Shown here: piece by piece, positions 1 to 7,887 of the stretch | Layout: each line of letters begins with the position of its first letter | How positions within the stretch are numbered: the first letter of the stretch is position 1 | Source: Acinetobacter sp. BY419 | Lineage (GTDB): Bacteria; Pseudomonadota; Gammaproteobacteria; Pseudomonadales; Moraxellaceae | Length of the DNA stretch: 64,000 nt | Direction of reading: 5' to 3' | NCBI RefSeq assembly: GCF_019038395.1 | Contig: NZ_JAGFXZ010000011.1 | Coordinates: 22,221-86,220 of the forward strand | Notes under the pieces: generated by a model | What the model was told of the DNA's origin: nothing | Database searches by the model: none | Seen by the model: the letters and a program-made list of their open reading frames with translations, nothing else | Position numbers and translations under genes: made by a program

Positions 1-1
1 T

Positions 2-634
2 AAAGAACAGTTTGATACCCGTTTTGGGACTTTTGGCCGATCTATTGCCTTGGTCAATCACCCGGCGACACGTACCACCGTACCGATTGCTTCCAGAACC
101 AGTATGGAGATGGCACTGCGCCGTATGGGCCAGCAAATGAACCGTGAAAGTGATGTGTTATTTTTATATATGACCTCTCATGGTTTGCCGAATGTATTTG
201 AAATGGAAAATGCACCGCTGGATCTGGCACAGGTCGATCCAAAATGGTTGCGTGAGACGCTGGATGCATCAGGCATACGCTGGCGTGTGATTGTGATCTC
301 GGCATGTTTTTCAGGCAGCTTTGCTTCCGCATTACAGAATGAGAATACCTTGGTGATTACGGCTTCAGCAGCCGACCGTCAGTCTTTTGGTTGTTCGAAC
401 GAAGCTGACTATACCTATTTTGGCCGTGCGTTTTTTGATGAAGCCATGCGTGAAAATAGCAGCTTGAAAACTGCTTTCGAACAGACCAAAGCGACTGTAG
501 CAAAATGGGAATCAGCTCAAGGCTTTGAATCTTCGGAACCACAATGGGTGATTGGCAAGAATATGGAATTGATGTTGCCACAACTGGAGCAACGTTTATT
601 TCCACAGAACAGTACGGCGACACTCTCCCCCTAG
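2..634 (+). CDS. Peptidase C13 (legumain-like) family protein, C-terminal part
   Basis: The reading frame is already open at the left edge, so the gene starts upstream of the window; about 210 C-terminal residues are present. The fragment carries the two hallmarks of the caspase/legumain fold: a strand ending in the catalytic His (FLYMTSHG) and, about 55 residues later, a strand ending in the catalytic Cys (VIVISACFSGSF). Bacterial members of family C13 are usually membrane-anchored or periplasmic proteins of unknown substrate. The anchor, if any, would lie outside the window. The downstream gene starts 47 bases after the stop on the same strand, so the two may be co-transcribed. The family call is firm; the biological role is not known. 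Confidence 0.8.
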   Translation, partial: KEQFDTRFGTFGRSIALVNHPATRTTVPIASRTSMEMALRRMGQQMNRESDVLFLYMTSHGLPNVFEMENAPLDLAQVDPKWLRETLDASGIRWRVIVISACFSGSFASALQNENTLVITASAADRQSFGCSNEADYTYFGRAFFDEAMRENSSLKTAFEQTKATVAKWESAQGFESSEPQWVIGKNMELMLPQLEQRLFPQNSTATLSP

Positions 635-681
635 ATAGAGCAATGCCACTAAAAGATCGGCTGCAATAATAAGGAATAACC

Positions 682-1518
682 ATGGAACTTATACAGAACA
701 ATAAAAGCTTTGAAGGTGAACAGCGTATTTATCGTTTTGATTCGCGCTGTCTTAAAACACCGACCAAGTTTGGAATTTATCTGCCGCCTCAGGCCTTAGA
801 AGGTCATAGCTGTCCTGCATTATTCTATCTGGCAGGTTTGACCTGTACCGAAGAAACCTTTGCCATCAAGGCACATGCCCAACGTCTGGCAGCACAATTA
901 GGGCTGATTTTAATCACACCGGATACTTCGCCACGTGGTGAAGGCGTGGCAGAAGGTGACACTTGGGATATTGGTCAGGGAGCAGGCTTTTATATTAATG
1001 CCACCCAAGCGCCGTGGGCTAAACATTATCAGATGGAAAGTTTTATTGTCGATGAACTCTATGCACTGGTCACAGAAGAGTTCGTGATCCATCCTGGCAA
1101 AATCGGTATATTCGGTCACAGTATGGGCGGTCATGGTGCCTTGACCCTGGCATTTAAGTATCCGGAAAAATTCAAATCTGTTTCAGCCTTTGCACCCATT
1201 TGTGCACCGAGCCAGTGTCCTTGGGGAGACAAAGCATTTTCAAATTATTTGGGTGCTGAAAAAGAAGAATGGCTTAAACATGATGCGACCGCTTTGGTTC
1301 AGGAGAAAGGTGCATTGTTCAATGATATTCTGATTGATCAGGGATTTTCGGATCAGTTCTATAGCCAGCTTAATCCGGCCTTGTTTCAGCAAGCCTGTGA
1401 TGCTGTGAACCAGCCGCTGACTTTGCGTGAACATCAGGGTTACGATCATGGGTATTACTTTATTCAAAGTTTTGTGGATGAGCATTTGCAATTCCATGCC
1501 GTGCAATTACAATCCTGA
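682..1518 (+). CDS. fghA: S-formylglutathione hydrolase
   Basis: This 278-residue alpha/beta hydrolase (esterase D family) hydrolyses S-formylglutathione to formate and glutathione, the last step of glutathione-dependent formaldehyde detoxification in the cytoplasm. The nucleophile is Ser147 in the motif GHSMGGHGA. The family's early segment YLAGLTCTEETF and a late catalytic His in the YDHGYYFI segment are both present. The length matches the family. The start is set by an AAGGAAT element eight or so bases upstream of the ATG. The glutathione-dependent formaldehyde dehydrogenase that supplies the substrate is not in the window. Transcription probably ends at the hairpin at 1537-1578. Confidence 0.95.
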   Translation: MELIQNNKSFEGEQRIYRFDSRCLKTPTKFGIYLPPQALEGHSCPALFYLAGLTCTEETFAIKAHAQRLAAQLGLILITPDTSPRGEGVAEGDTWDIGQGAGFYINATQAPWAKHYQMESFIVDELYALVTEEFVIHPGKIGIFGHSMGGHGALTLAFKYPEKFKSVSAFAPICAPSQCPWGDKAFSNYLGAEKEEWLKHDATALVQEKGALFNDILIDQGFSDQFYSQLNPALFQQACDAVNQPLTLREHQGYDHGYYFIQSFVDEHLQFHAVQLQS

Positions 1519-1536
1519 GTAGACTGATTTTTTGTT

Positions 1537-1580
1537 AAAAAGTCCTGCCATGCTTATATTCAGTCATCAGGGCTTTTTTA
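1537..1580 (+). terminator. Intrinsic terminator after fghA
   Basis: AAAGTCCTG pairs with CAGGGCTTT (one G-T wobble) around a 20-base loop, followed by a T run. The 3' arm overlaps the last codons of the convergent gene, so that gene's C-terminus is written in the terminator. Confidence 0.7.
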
Positions 1581-1890
1581 TATCTGTTCTGTGCCAGTTT
1601 GCGGTTAATTCGTCTTGTCCCATACGAATCAAATGATCCAGAACCACACTTTCGAGTTTATTCAGGTCCATGGATTCATCAGTGCTTTGAATCATTACCG
1701 TTAGATGATTTTCTTCCGGCGCAAGACTCACTTCCGCATTTGGAAAATGAATCAGAAAAGCCTGTCCAGTTTCATCAATATTAAATTTATGTTTCCAGTG
1801 ATTGGCCAGGCGTTTGGCAATGCGTGCGGCTTGTGGTGTCTGGATATGGGCAATACTTTTCATCATCATTCTTTTAAACTTTTTCATCAT
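1567..1890 (-). CDS. DUF2218 domain protein
   Basis: A small protein of up to 107 residues matching the DUF2218 family. It has the N-terminal pattern of Thr-Pro-x-Ala-x-Arg followed by a short helix ending LANHWKHK, then a strand-rich body with an acidic patch and a C-terminal segment ending in a conserved Trp-His. Members are small cytoplasmic proteins, sometimes near iron-related genes; no activity is established. Several ATG codons lie close together (1890, 1887, 1869-1863). Family proteins normally begin near the last, so the true product may be about 98 residues. It is convergent with fghA and shares the terminator sequence there. Confidence 0.75.
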   Translation of the reverse strand: MMKKFKRMMMKSIAHIQTPQAARIAKRLANHWKHKFNIDETGQAFLIHFPNAEVSLAPEENHLTVMIQSTDESMDLNKLESVVLDHLIRMGQDELTANWHRTDIKKP

Positions 1891-2037
1891 GATCCTAGCA
1901 CTTTAACTCAAGCACGGATGCCGTCATAAGCCTCAAAGCGTTACACAGCGTTTTAATCTTGCAACATCCAGGTCACAGTAGCCAGAGCGGATTTGATATA
2001 ATGGGAAAAATCCAATTTCAACAAGCCAGGTTCTCCC

Positions 2038-2724
2038 ATGTCCAAGCCTTATTTAATTGCCCCTTCTATTTTGTCTGCTGACTTTGCCCGTTTAGGTGAA
2101 GAAGTCGAGAATGTGCTGGAAGCAGGTGCAGACGTTGTTCATTTTGATGTCATGGATAACCATTATGTACCCAATCTGACTTTTGGTGCAGGCGTTTGTA
2201 AGGCGTTAAAAAACTATGGCATCAAGGCGCCGATTGATGTGCATTTGATGGTGAAACCAGTCGATCGCATGATCGGAGATTTTCTTGAAGCCGGTGCGGA
2301 CATTATTACTTTTCATCCGGAAGCATCCGACCATATTGACCGCTCTTTACAGTTAATCAAATCAGGTGGTGCAAAAGCTGGCCTAGTATTTAACCCAGCA
2401 ACACCGCTGCATTATCTGGACTATGTGCTAGATAAAGTAGATCAAATCCTGCTCATGAGCGTGAACCCTGGTTTTGGCGGTCAAAAATTTATTCCGATGA
2501 CTTTGGATAAATTACGTCAAGCCCGTAAACTGATTGATGCTTCAGGTCGCGACATCCGTTTGGAAGTCGATGGGGGGGTCACGCCAAGCAATATTCGTGA
2601 AATTGCTGCAGCTGGTGCGGATATGTTTGTGGCCGGATCCGCTATTTTTGGCAAACCAGATTATAAAGCTGTGATTGATGAAATGCGTCTAGAACTGTCT
2701 AGAGTAGGTCAGATCCAACTGTAA
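2038..2724 (+). CDS. rpe: Ribulose-phosphate 3-epimerase
   Basis: This 228-residue TIM-barrel enzyme interconverts ribulose 5-phosphate and xylulose 5-phosphate in the non-oxidative pentose phosphate pathway. Visible family motifs are the opening [16 protein letters not shown], the metal-binding [12 protein letters not shown] and DVHLMV segments, [13 protein letters not shown], and the phosphate-binding VDGGV and GSAIF loops near the C-terminus. The length is typical. No phosphoglycolate phosphatase or trpE follows it, unlike in some other gammaproteobacteria; instead a repeat array and a terminator lie downstream. Confidence 0.97.
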   Translation: MSKPYLIAPSILSADFARLGEEVENVLEAGADVVHFDVMDNHYVPNLTFGAGVCKALKNYGIKAPIDVHLMVKPVDRMIGDFLEAGADIITFHPEASDHIDRSLQLIKSGGAKAGLVFNPATPLHYLDYVLDKVDQILLMSVNPGFGGQKFIPMTLDKLRQARKLIDASGRDIRLEVDGGVTPSNIREIAAAGADMFVAGSAIFGKPDYKAVIDEMRLELSRVGQIQL

Positions 2725-2740
2725 TCGCTAGAATGTAATA

Positions 2741-2812
2741 TGCGCATAAATATGTGGATAACTTTATGGATAAATGTGTAGATATCTATGTTGATAACCA
2801 TATGGATATGTT
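2741..2812. repeat. Six imperfect 12-bp tandem repeats with DnaA-box-like core
   Basis: Six units begin at 2741, 2753, 2765, 2777, 2789 and 2801, exactly 12 bases apart. Their first nine bases are TGCGCATAA, TGTGGATAA, TATGGATAA, TGTAGATAT, TGTTGATAA and TATGGATAT, followed by a variable triplet. The second unit is a perfect complement of the consensus DnaA box TTATCCACA; two others differ from it by one base. The array sits 16 bases after the rpe stop and before that gene's terminator. The function is unknown. A degenerate coding origin is also possible, because one frame reads a repeated hydrophobic tetrapeptide interrupted by a TAG. Confidence 0.7.
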
Positions 2813-2870
2813 GTATAAAATGTAATCATTTGTAGCCTGGTTGATTGCGACTTAGACAATATTTGTATAA

Positions 2871-2895
2871 AAGAACTCATATCGGGTTCTTTTTT
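2871..2895 (+). terminator. Intrinsic terminator after rpe
   Basis: AAGAACTC pairs with GGGTTCTT (8 bp, one wobble) around loop ATATC, followed by a T run. It would also place the 12-bp repeat array inside the rpe transcript. Confidence 0.75.
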
Positions 2896-3258
2896 ATCGC
2901 TTATAACCCTTGTATTTGGTGGTTGTTTATTCATCATGGGTTAATAATTCAGCCAGTTAAAAAGTGATCAATGTCTCGTGGGTTTATGTTTCATCATGTA
3001 ATTTCTCCATGCCCTATTTAAATTTAATTGATGTGTATAACTTAATATTCTGAGCTAATTCTTATGTATTGTTGTGGATGAAATGCCCGATTATTGGAAC
3101 TCTTTCTGACTTGTCATTTGCAACATCTAGCATAAGTATTGGCTTCATGAATGTCGTGAAGATTTAAGTAAGACAAGGTTAAGTTGTATCTCGAAAAGTC
3201 ATCTTTTGTAAAAATAACCAGACTGCTGCAATGTGGTTTTATAAGATTTTCAGAATTA
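2896..3258. other. Intergenic region without a recognisable gene
   Basis: AT-rich spacer between the rpe terminator and the sugE riboswitch. A minus-strand open frame here (3114-3299) runs into the riboswitch and has no family features, so it is not called. The sugE promoter must lie in this stretch, but no clear -35/-10 pair could be chosen. Confidence 0.5.
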
Positions 3259-3346
3259 GGAGGAACGAACTCCCTTGTGAATGAGCTGTCGGTCTTCACA
3301 GGAAAAATCGTCAGGACGGCCTGACTCTTATATAAAAGGAGGAGGG
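3259..3346 (+). promoter_or_regulatory. Guanidine-II (mini-ykkC) riboswitch, sugE leader
   Basis: Two hairpins with ACGR-type loops precede the sugE start. P2 is perfect: GTCAGG (3310-3315), loop ACGG, CCTGAC (3320-3325). P1 is weaker: GGAG (3259-3262) and CTCC (3270-3273) enclose a loop containing ACGA. A strong Shine-Dalgarno run (AAGGAGGAGGG, 3336-3346) follows. CTCCCTT in P1 can pair with AAGGAG of the Shine-Dalgarno with one bulged C, so a translational switch released by guanidinium is a reasonable inference. The gene controlled, a SugE/Gdx exporter, is the standard target of this riboswitch class. Confidence 0.85.
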
Positions 3347-3350
3347 CTGC

Positions 3351-3668
3351 ATGGCCTGGATTGTACTTATTCTTGCAGGTGTTTTTGAAATCGTTTGGGC
3401 TTATTCGATGAAGCTGTCTGAGGGATTTACCAGATTAACCCCCAGTATTATTACCATTGTCTTCATGGTGCTGAGTTTCGCTTTACTTGCTTATGCGATG
3501 CGTACCTTGCCGCTAGGCACAGCCTATACCATCTGGACCGGAATTGGCGCAGTAGGCTCGTTTCTAGTCGGCATTCTGGTCTTGGGTGAACCCGCCACCG
3601 CGATGCGTATGCTGGCTGCGGTACTTATTATTTCTGGTCTGGTGCTGATGAAATTGTCATCTTCATAA
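3351..3668 (+). CDS. sugE: Guanidinium exporter, SMR family (SugE/Gdx)
   Basis: This 105-residue protein has four predicted membrane helices and the small multidrug resistance fold. Glu13, in AGVFEIVWA, is the essential proton/substrate carboxylate. The GTAYTIWTGIGAVG and GEPATAMRM segments are typical of the SugE/Gdx branch rather than the EmrE branch. Gdx proteins export guanidinium in exchange for protons as antiparallel homodimers in the inner membrane. Here a single gene is present, consistent with a homodimer. The guanidine-II riboswitch directly upstream supports this substrate and suggests induction by guanidine. Confidence 0.95.
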   Translation: MAWIVLILAGVFEIVWAYSMKLSEGFTRLTPSIITIVFMVLSFALLAYAMRTLPLGTAYTIWTGIGAVGSFLVGILVLGEPATAMRMLAAVLIISGLVLMKLSSS

Positions 3669-3740
3669 TCTGTTTCACCTGCCTCGCTGAACTGAGCTAA
3701 TATATAAAATGAACTCCAGTGCTTGGAATAGGGTGCGATC

Positions 3741-4223
3741 ATGAACTTAAGCTATGTTTATATGGATTCTCCGGTCGGACAGTTGCAGCTGGTTGCACAT
3801 GCGACAGCATTGGTTGCCGTACTATGGGATTGTGAAAAGCCGAGTCGGGTGAAACTGGCGACCTTGGTGGAAGATCCGCAGCATCCGGTATTGATTGAAA
3901 CCAGAGGCCAGCTCCAGGAATATTTTGCCGGTCAGCGCGACATGTTTGAGCTGCCTTTAGACTTTGCAGGAACCGATTTTCAGAAAAAAGTCTGGCAGGC
4001 TTTGCTGGATATTCCTTATGGTCAAACCCGAAGTTATCGCGACATTGCTGTACAGATAGGAAATATCAAGGCCGTACGTGCCGTGGGGGCAGCCAACGGA
4101 AAAAATCCGATTTCGATTATTGCACCCTGTCACCGGGTCATTGGTAGCAGTGGCAAGCTGGTAGGATTTGCAGGGGGGTTAGATAAAAAAGAAATTCTGT
4201 TAAATATTGAGCGGACACATTAA
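3741..4223 (+). CDS. ogt: Methylated-DNA--protein-cysteine S-methyltransferase
   Basis: A 160-residue suicide DNA-repair enzyme that transfers the methyl group of O6-methylguanine (and O4-methylthymine) to its own cysteine. The acceptor is Cys130 in the invariant PCHRVIG motif. The helix-turn-helix DNA-binding segment (IPYGQTRSYRDIA, then AVRAVGAANGKNP) precedes it. The length and the lack of an AraC-type domain fit Ogt rather than Ada. It begins 72 bases after sugE; no shared regulation is evident. Confidence 0.95.
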   Translation: MNLSYVYMDSPVGQLQLVAHATALVAVLWDCEKPSRVKLATLVEDPQHPVLIETRGQLQEYFAGQRDMFELPLDFAGTDFQKKVWQALLDIPYGQTRSYRDIAVQIGNIKAVRAVGAANGKNPISIIAPCHRVIGSSGKLVGFAGGLDKKEILLNIERTH

Positions 4224-4257
4224 TATCTAAACATTGAAAAGAAATGAAAATTAGAAT

Positions 4258-4920
4258 ATGGAACATTCTACGATACAGCTATTAAGTCCACTCTGGTCCA
4301 GTTTAGGGTGGATTCTTCTGCTTTTCTTTGGCGTGATGATTTTTAAATTATTCAAGCCATTTTTAAAAGGAAAATTAGGCGAGTTCGCGGTCAGCACCTA
4401 TGTCAAACTGTATTTAAAAGGTCCTCAATACATTCTGCTCAATGATTTGACGCTTCCAGATGGAGCCGGTGCGACCACACAAATCGATCATCTGTTATTA
4501 AGTCCTTACGGAATATTTGTGATTGAAACCAAAAACTATAAGGGCTGGATTTTTGGAAACGAGCGTCAAAAACAATGGACCCAGAAAATTTATAAAAACA
4601 GTTATAAATTTCAAAATCCGGTTCATCAGAATTATAAGCACATAAAAGTATTAGAATCGCTTTTGGCAGATATTGTTAGGCCGGAGACATTGCACTCCGT
4701 GATTGTATTTATGCCAGATGCCGTGTTTAAAACACCGATGCCAAATTATGTGTTTCGCGGTGCAGCTTGGATCGACTATGTCAAAAGTTTTGATCAGCAG
4801 ATAATTTCTGAAACGCAATTAAAACGGATACAACTACGCCTGGAAAAAGAAGTGTTAGAAAAATCCTGGAAAACCAATCGGGAACATGTGGAGAATTTAA
4901 AACAGCGCGAGCAGCCCTGA
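4258..4920 (+). CDS. NERD domain (nuclease-related) membrane-anchored protein
   Basis: A 220-residue protein with an N-terminal hydrophobic helix (about residues 12-32) followed by a NERD domain. The core shows Gly-Glu (KGKLGEFAV), a strand with Gln-Ile-Asp-His (TTQIDHLLLS), and the ETKNYKGWIFG segment. These correspond to the restriction-endonuclease-like D...E-x-K active site. The C-terminal 40 residues are charged and helical. NERD proteins are presumed nucleases, but substrates are rarely known. The gene starts 34 bases after ogt on the same strand, which might suggest co-transcription. Both could then end at the hairpin at 4939-4970. Confidence 0.8.
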   Translation: MEHSTIQLLSPLWSSLGWILLLFFGVMIFKLFKPFLKGKLGEFAVSTYVKLYLKGPQYILLNDLTLPDGAGATTQIDHLLLSPYGIFVIETKNYKGWIFGNERQKQWTQKIYKNSYKFQNPVHQNYKHIKVLESLLADIVRPETLHSVIVFMPDAVFKTPMPNYVFRGAAWIDYVKSFDQQIISETQLKRIQLRLEKEVLEKSWKTNREHVENLKQREQP

Positions 4921-4938
4921 AGTTATGTGCAGATTCAT

Positions 4939-4970
4939 AAAAAGCCTTTGAGTGATTCAAAGGCTTTTTT
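4939..4970. terminator. Bidirectional intrinsic terminator between NERD gene and dusC
   Basis: AAAAAGCCTTTGA pairs perfectly with TCAAAGGCTTTTT around loop GTGAT. A and T runs flank both arms, so it can serve both converging genes. Confidence 0.9.
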
Positions 4971-4972
4971 AT

Positions 4973-5908
4973 TTAACTATTTGAGGCTTTCAGTTTTTCA
5001 GTAATCTCGGTCAAAACTTTAATTCGTTTTACTTCATCCCATAATGCTTTGGCTTCAGGATAATGCTTCGACATCATGCCCAGCCATTGTTTATAGCGAC
5101 CGACCATGTTCATTTCTTTTTTATAAGATCCATTCAGGAAACGAACTTGTAAGCCTCGTAATTCATTCCAGTTCATCAAAGGCGCATCTGAATTTTGACG
5201 GATACATTGGGTCAGATCCGGTGTGGTCACTGCACCACGGCCAATCATCAGGTCTTCGCAACCAGACTCCAGACGGCACTGTTTGGCATCGGCATTGCTC
5301 CAGATTTCGCCATTGGCAATTACATTGATTTTGAGTGCTTCACGAATCGGTTGTAACTGATCCCAGAATGCGGGCGGGGTATAGCCATCGGCCTTGGTGC
5401 GCGCATGTACCGTAACCCATGAAGCTCCTGCATCTTCAATGGCATGGGCATTTTCCAGCATGAAATTACGATCCATATAGCCGAGACGCATTTTGGCAGA
5501 CACGGGAATATGTGCAGGAACGGCATCACGCACAGCTTTGACTAACTCATGCACGACTTCGGGTTCATCCAGCAGGACTGAACCGCCACGATGCCGATTG
5601 ACGGTTTTAGCCGGACAGCCAAAATTCATATCAATCGCGGGTGCGCCCATGGCCGCTACTTTGGCGGCATTCGCTGCCAGCATCTCCGGATTATTTCCCA
5701 AAAACTGCACATGTACCGGTGTACCTGCTACCGTTTTGCCATCATTTAACAGTTCCGGACAGTAACTGTGATAAATATGATCGGGCAGAATAGAGTCGGT
5801 GACACGGATAAACTCGGTCACGCACCAGTCAAAGCTACCTACGGATGTCAGCACATCACGCATAATCGGATCGGTTAAGCCTTCCATCGGAGCAAGCACA
5901 AGTTTCAA
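4973..5908 (-). CDS. dusC: tRNA-dihydrouridine(16) synthase DusC
   Basis: This 311-residue FMN-dependent enzyme reduces uridine 16 in the tRNA D-loop. The N-terminus LVLAPMEGLTDPIMRD, the active-site segment DMNFGCPAKTVNRHRGGS (with the catalytic Cys) and the AKMRLGY and HARTKADGY segments identify a Dus protein. The overall sequence is closest to the DusC branch. The initiation codon is TTG, chosen because it gives the exact N-terminus expected for the family and is preceded by AGGTG. There is no operon partner on this strand. Confidence 0.93.
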   Translation of the reverse strand: MKLVLAPMEGLTDPIMRDVLTSVGSFDWCVTEFIRVTDSILPDHIYHSYCPELLNDGKTVAGTPVHVQFLGNNPEMLAANAAKVAAMGAPAIDMNFGCPAKTVNRHRGGSVLLDEPEVVHELVKAVRDAVPAHIPVSAKMRLGYMDRNFMLENAHAIEDAGASWVTVHARTKADGYTPPAFWDQLQPIREALKINVIANGEIWSNADAKQCRLESGCEDLMIGRGAVTTPDLTQCIRQNSDAPLMNWNELRGLQVRFLNGSYKKEMNMVGRYKQWLGMMSKHYPEAKALWDEVKRIKVLTEITEKLKASNS

Positions 5909-6117
5909 CGGTGCACACCTGTAAATTTAAAACGGTGTTATACGTTTTTTTGGTTTGAATGTCTAGGCCGTTTAAATTTCACGCTTATAAAGGGGAGTAA
6001 GCGTGAGAATGAATTTAGTACATATCAACAGAGGAGCTATCTTCAGCACAATAAAATAATAGAATTTTAAATATTGATAGCTATATTGAAAAGAATAATA
6101 AATATTCAGGTAGCAGT

Positions 6118-6879
6118 ATGGAACAGCCTCATTTCAAGGATCATTTCTCCCAGCAATCACAGGATTATGCCTTGTTTCGTCCGCATTATCCGGATGCATT
6201 GGGGAAAATATTGGCAGACCTATCACCAAGTACCAAATTGGCTGTAGATGTCGGCTGTGGTTCTGGACAGCTTTCAGAGGTTTTGGCGAATTACTGTGAT
6301 CAGGTGATTGCTATTGATGCGAGTAGTGAACAGGTCGCCCAGGCCAAACCACATCCAAAAATTCAGTATGGTCAGGCACTCGCTGAAGAGATCCCGTGTG
6401 CTGACCAGAGTGTTGATCTGATTTCGGTGGCTCAGGCAGCACATTGGTTGAATCTGGATAAGTTCTACGCAGAAGTTCGCCGTATTGCCCGGCCCAATGC
6501 TATTCTGGCTTTAATTAGCTATGGCATGTTCAGTGTGGATGAACCACATCTGAATCATTATTTTAAGCATTTCTATGAAGTGACGCTTGCACCGTACTGG
6601 CCGCCTGAACGTCGCCATGTAGATGAAGGATATAAAAATCTACCATTTCCATTTCAGGAAATTACGATTCAGCCACTTGTATTACAGGTTGAATGGAACT
6701 TTTATCAGTTAATTGGTTATATGAGTACTTGGTCAGCCGTGAAAGCTGCCACTAAAGCACTCGGACATAATCCACTGAATTTACTGGCAGATGCCTTATT
6801 GCCAGAATGGGAAGATCCAGAATTGCCCAGAGTCATTAGCTGGCCATTATCAGTGCGTGCAGGGCGTATAACCGTTTAA
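6118..6879 (+). CDS. Class I SAM-dependent methyltransferase
   Basis: A 253-residue cytoplasmic methyltransferase with a Rossmann-type core. Motif I is VDVGCGSGQLSEVL (about residues 41-54), followed by the acidic end of strand 2 (VIAIDASSEQV) and a SVDLISVAQAAHWL segment that corresponds to motif IV/post-I in the UbiE/trans-aconitate methyltransferase group. The C-terminal region (YQLIGYMSTWSAVKA) resembles that of the group that methylates small carboxylic acids, but the substrate cannot be read from the sequence. It stands alone, in an AT-rich spacer after dusC. Confidence 0.8.
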   Translation: MEQPHFKDHFSQQSQDYALFRPHYPDALGKILADLSPSTKLAVDVGCGSGQLSEVLANYCDQVIAIDASSEQVAQAKPHPKIQYGQALAEEIPCADQSVDLISVAQAAHWLNLDKFYAEVRRIARPNAILALISYGMFSVDEPHLNHYFKHFYEVTLAPYWPPERRHVDEGYKNLPFPFQEITIQPLVLQVEWNFYQLIGYMSTWSAVKAATKALGHNPLNLLADALLPEWEDPELPRVISWPLSVRAGRITV

Positions 6880-6939
6880 AGAATATTCAAGCTAAGGCCT
6901 TTTTATTGAACAATGAATTGAATATTTCAAGGCTCAGAA

Positions 6940-7749
6940 TTATCGCCCTAGAATCATTTCCAGCACAAATTTAGAACCAATAAAACCCAGCGCCAGCAAG
7001 CCAAAACCGAGCAGGGTAAAGCGCACAGCTTTCTGCCCACGCCAGCCAAACTTCCAGTGCCCGATTAACAGTGAACCGTAAACCAGCCAGGAAATAATAC
7101 TGAACGCAGTTTTATGTGCCAGATGCTGAGCAAAGAAATTGTCGATGGTAAAAAAGCCAAAGCCCAAAGCGAGCGTAAGTAAAACAAAACCGGTCATCAG
7201 CATATCAAACAGGAGCGATTCCATGTCCTGATAAGAGGGTAATAAACTGACCCAGACCCGGCGTTTGTGCTTCTTTTTCAGCTCGCGATCCTGAAAGCGC
7301 AAAATCACGGCCTGAATGGTGGCCATGAGCAATACTGCATAAGCAGACAAAGACAAAATGATATGAATGTCCAAGCCTAGAGAGTTCTGGATAATGATTT
7401 TAGCGGGCTGGGTAAAGACAAAGCCGAGAATTAGACCCGTGGCAGCCACTGGAATCCCGATCAGGTTCAGGGCAATAATAGGACGATAAGTACTATAAAT
7501 AATACTCAGCAGCAGCATCAGACCTGAGGTAAAGGAAAACAGGGAAAAAACATCATAATTGATGCCTAACGGGGTATGCATATCACCATATAAAACCAGC
7601 GCATGCAGACCGAGTCCCAGCAGTGCGGTTAGCGAGACAAACCATTGATTAGGAGGACGTTTAGACATTAAATGAATGAACAGATACCAGAAGGAAGCGG
7701 TATAAGCGACTAATGCTAAGATCGTATAAACCAAGGGGAGGCTAACCAT
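6940..7749 (-). CDS. ypjD: Inner membrane protein YpjD, cytochrome c assembly (CcsA/HemX-like) family
   Basis: A 269-residue integral membrane protein with about eight hydrophobic helices and the CcsA/CcmC/HemX-like domain. The C-terminal FSIISWLVYGSLLIGHWKFGWRG segment includes conserved Trp and His residues typical of the family. It is divergent from ffh, an arrangement widely conserved in gammaproteobacteria, and this neighbourhood supports the YpjD name. The family is related to haem-handling proteins, but YpjD itself has no firmly established activity. Confidence 0.88.
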   Translation of the reverse strand: MVSLPLVYTILALVAYTASFWYLFIHLMSKRPPNQWFVSLTALLGLGLHALVLYGDMHTPLGINYDVFSLFSFTSGLMLLLSIIYSTYRPIIALNLIGIPVAATGLILGFVFTQPAKIIIQNSLGLDIHIILSLSAYAVLLMATIQAVILRFQDRELKKKHKRRVWVSLLPSYQDMESLLFDMLMTGFVLLTLALGFGFFTIDNFFAQHLAHKTAFSIISWLVYGSLLIGHWKFGWRGQKAVRFTLLGFGLLALGFIGSKFVLEMILGR

Positions 7750-7887
7750 GTCAAACCTTTTTAAGGGTGATGAATATTCATTTATATAAATTCGCTGCGA
7801 ACTACAGTATCCTATAGCATTCTATGCATAAATTTTCTATTTTAAGAAACAATTTTTTGCTCATGGCTATTTTAAGCGGATTTTGCA

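Noticed and set aside
2741..2812. 12-bp repeats as a CRISPR or plasmid iteron set
   Set aside because: The units are too short and contiguous for CRISPR, there are no cas genes, and no replication initiator gene is near.
3114..3299. Open frame of 61 codons on the minus strand before sugE
   Set aside because: It runs into the guanidine-II riboswitch, shows no family features and has no convincing ribosome site.
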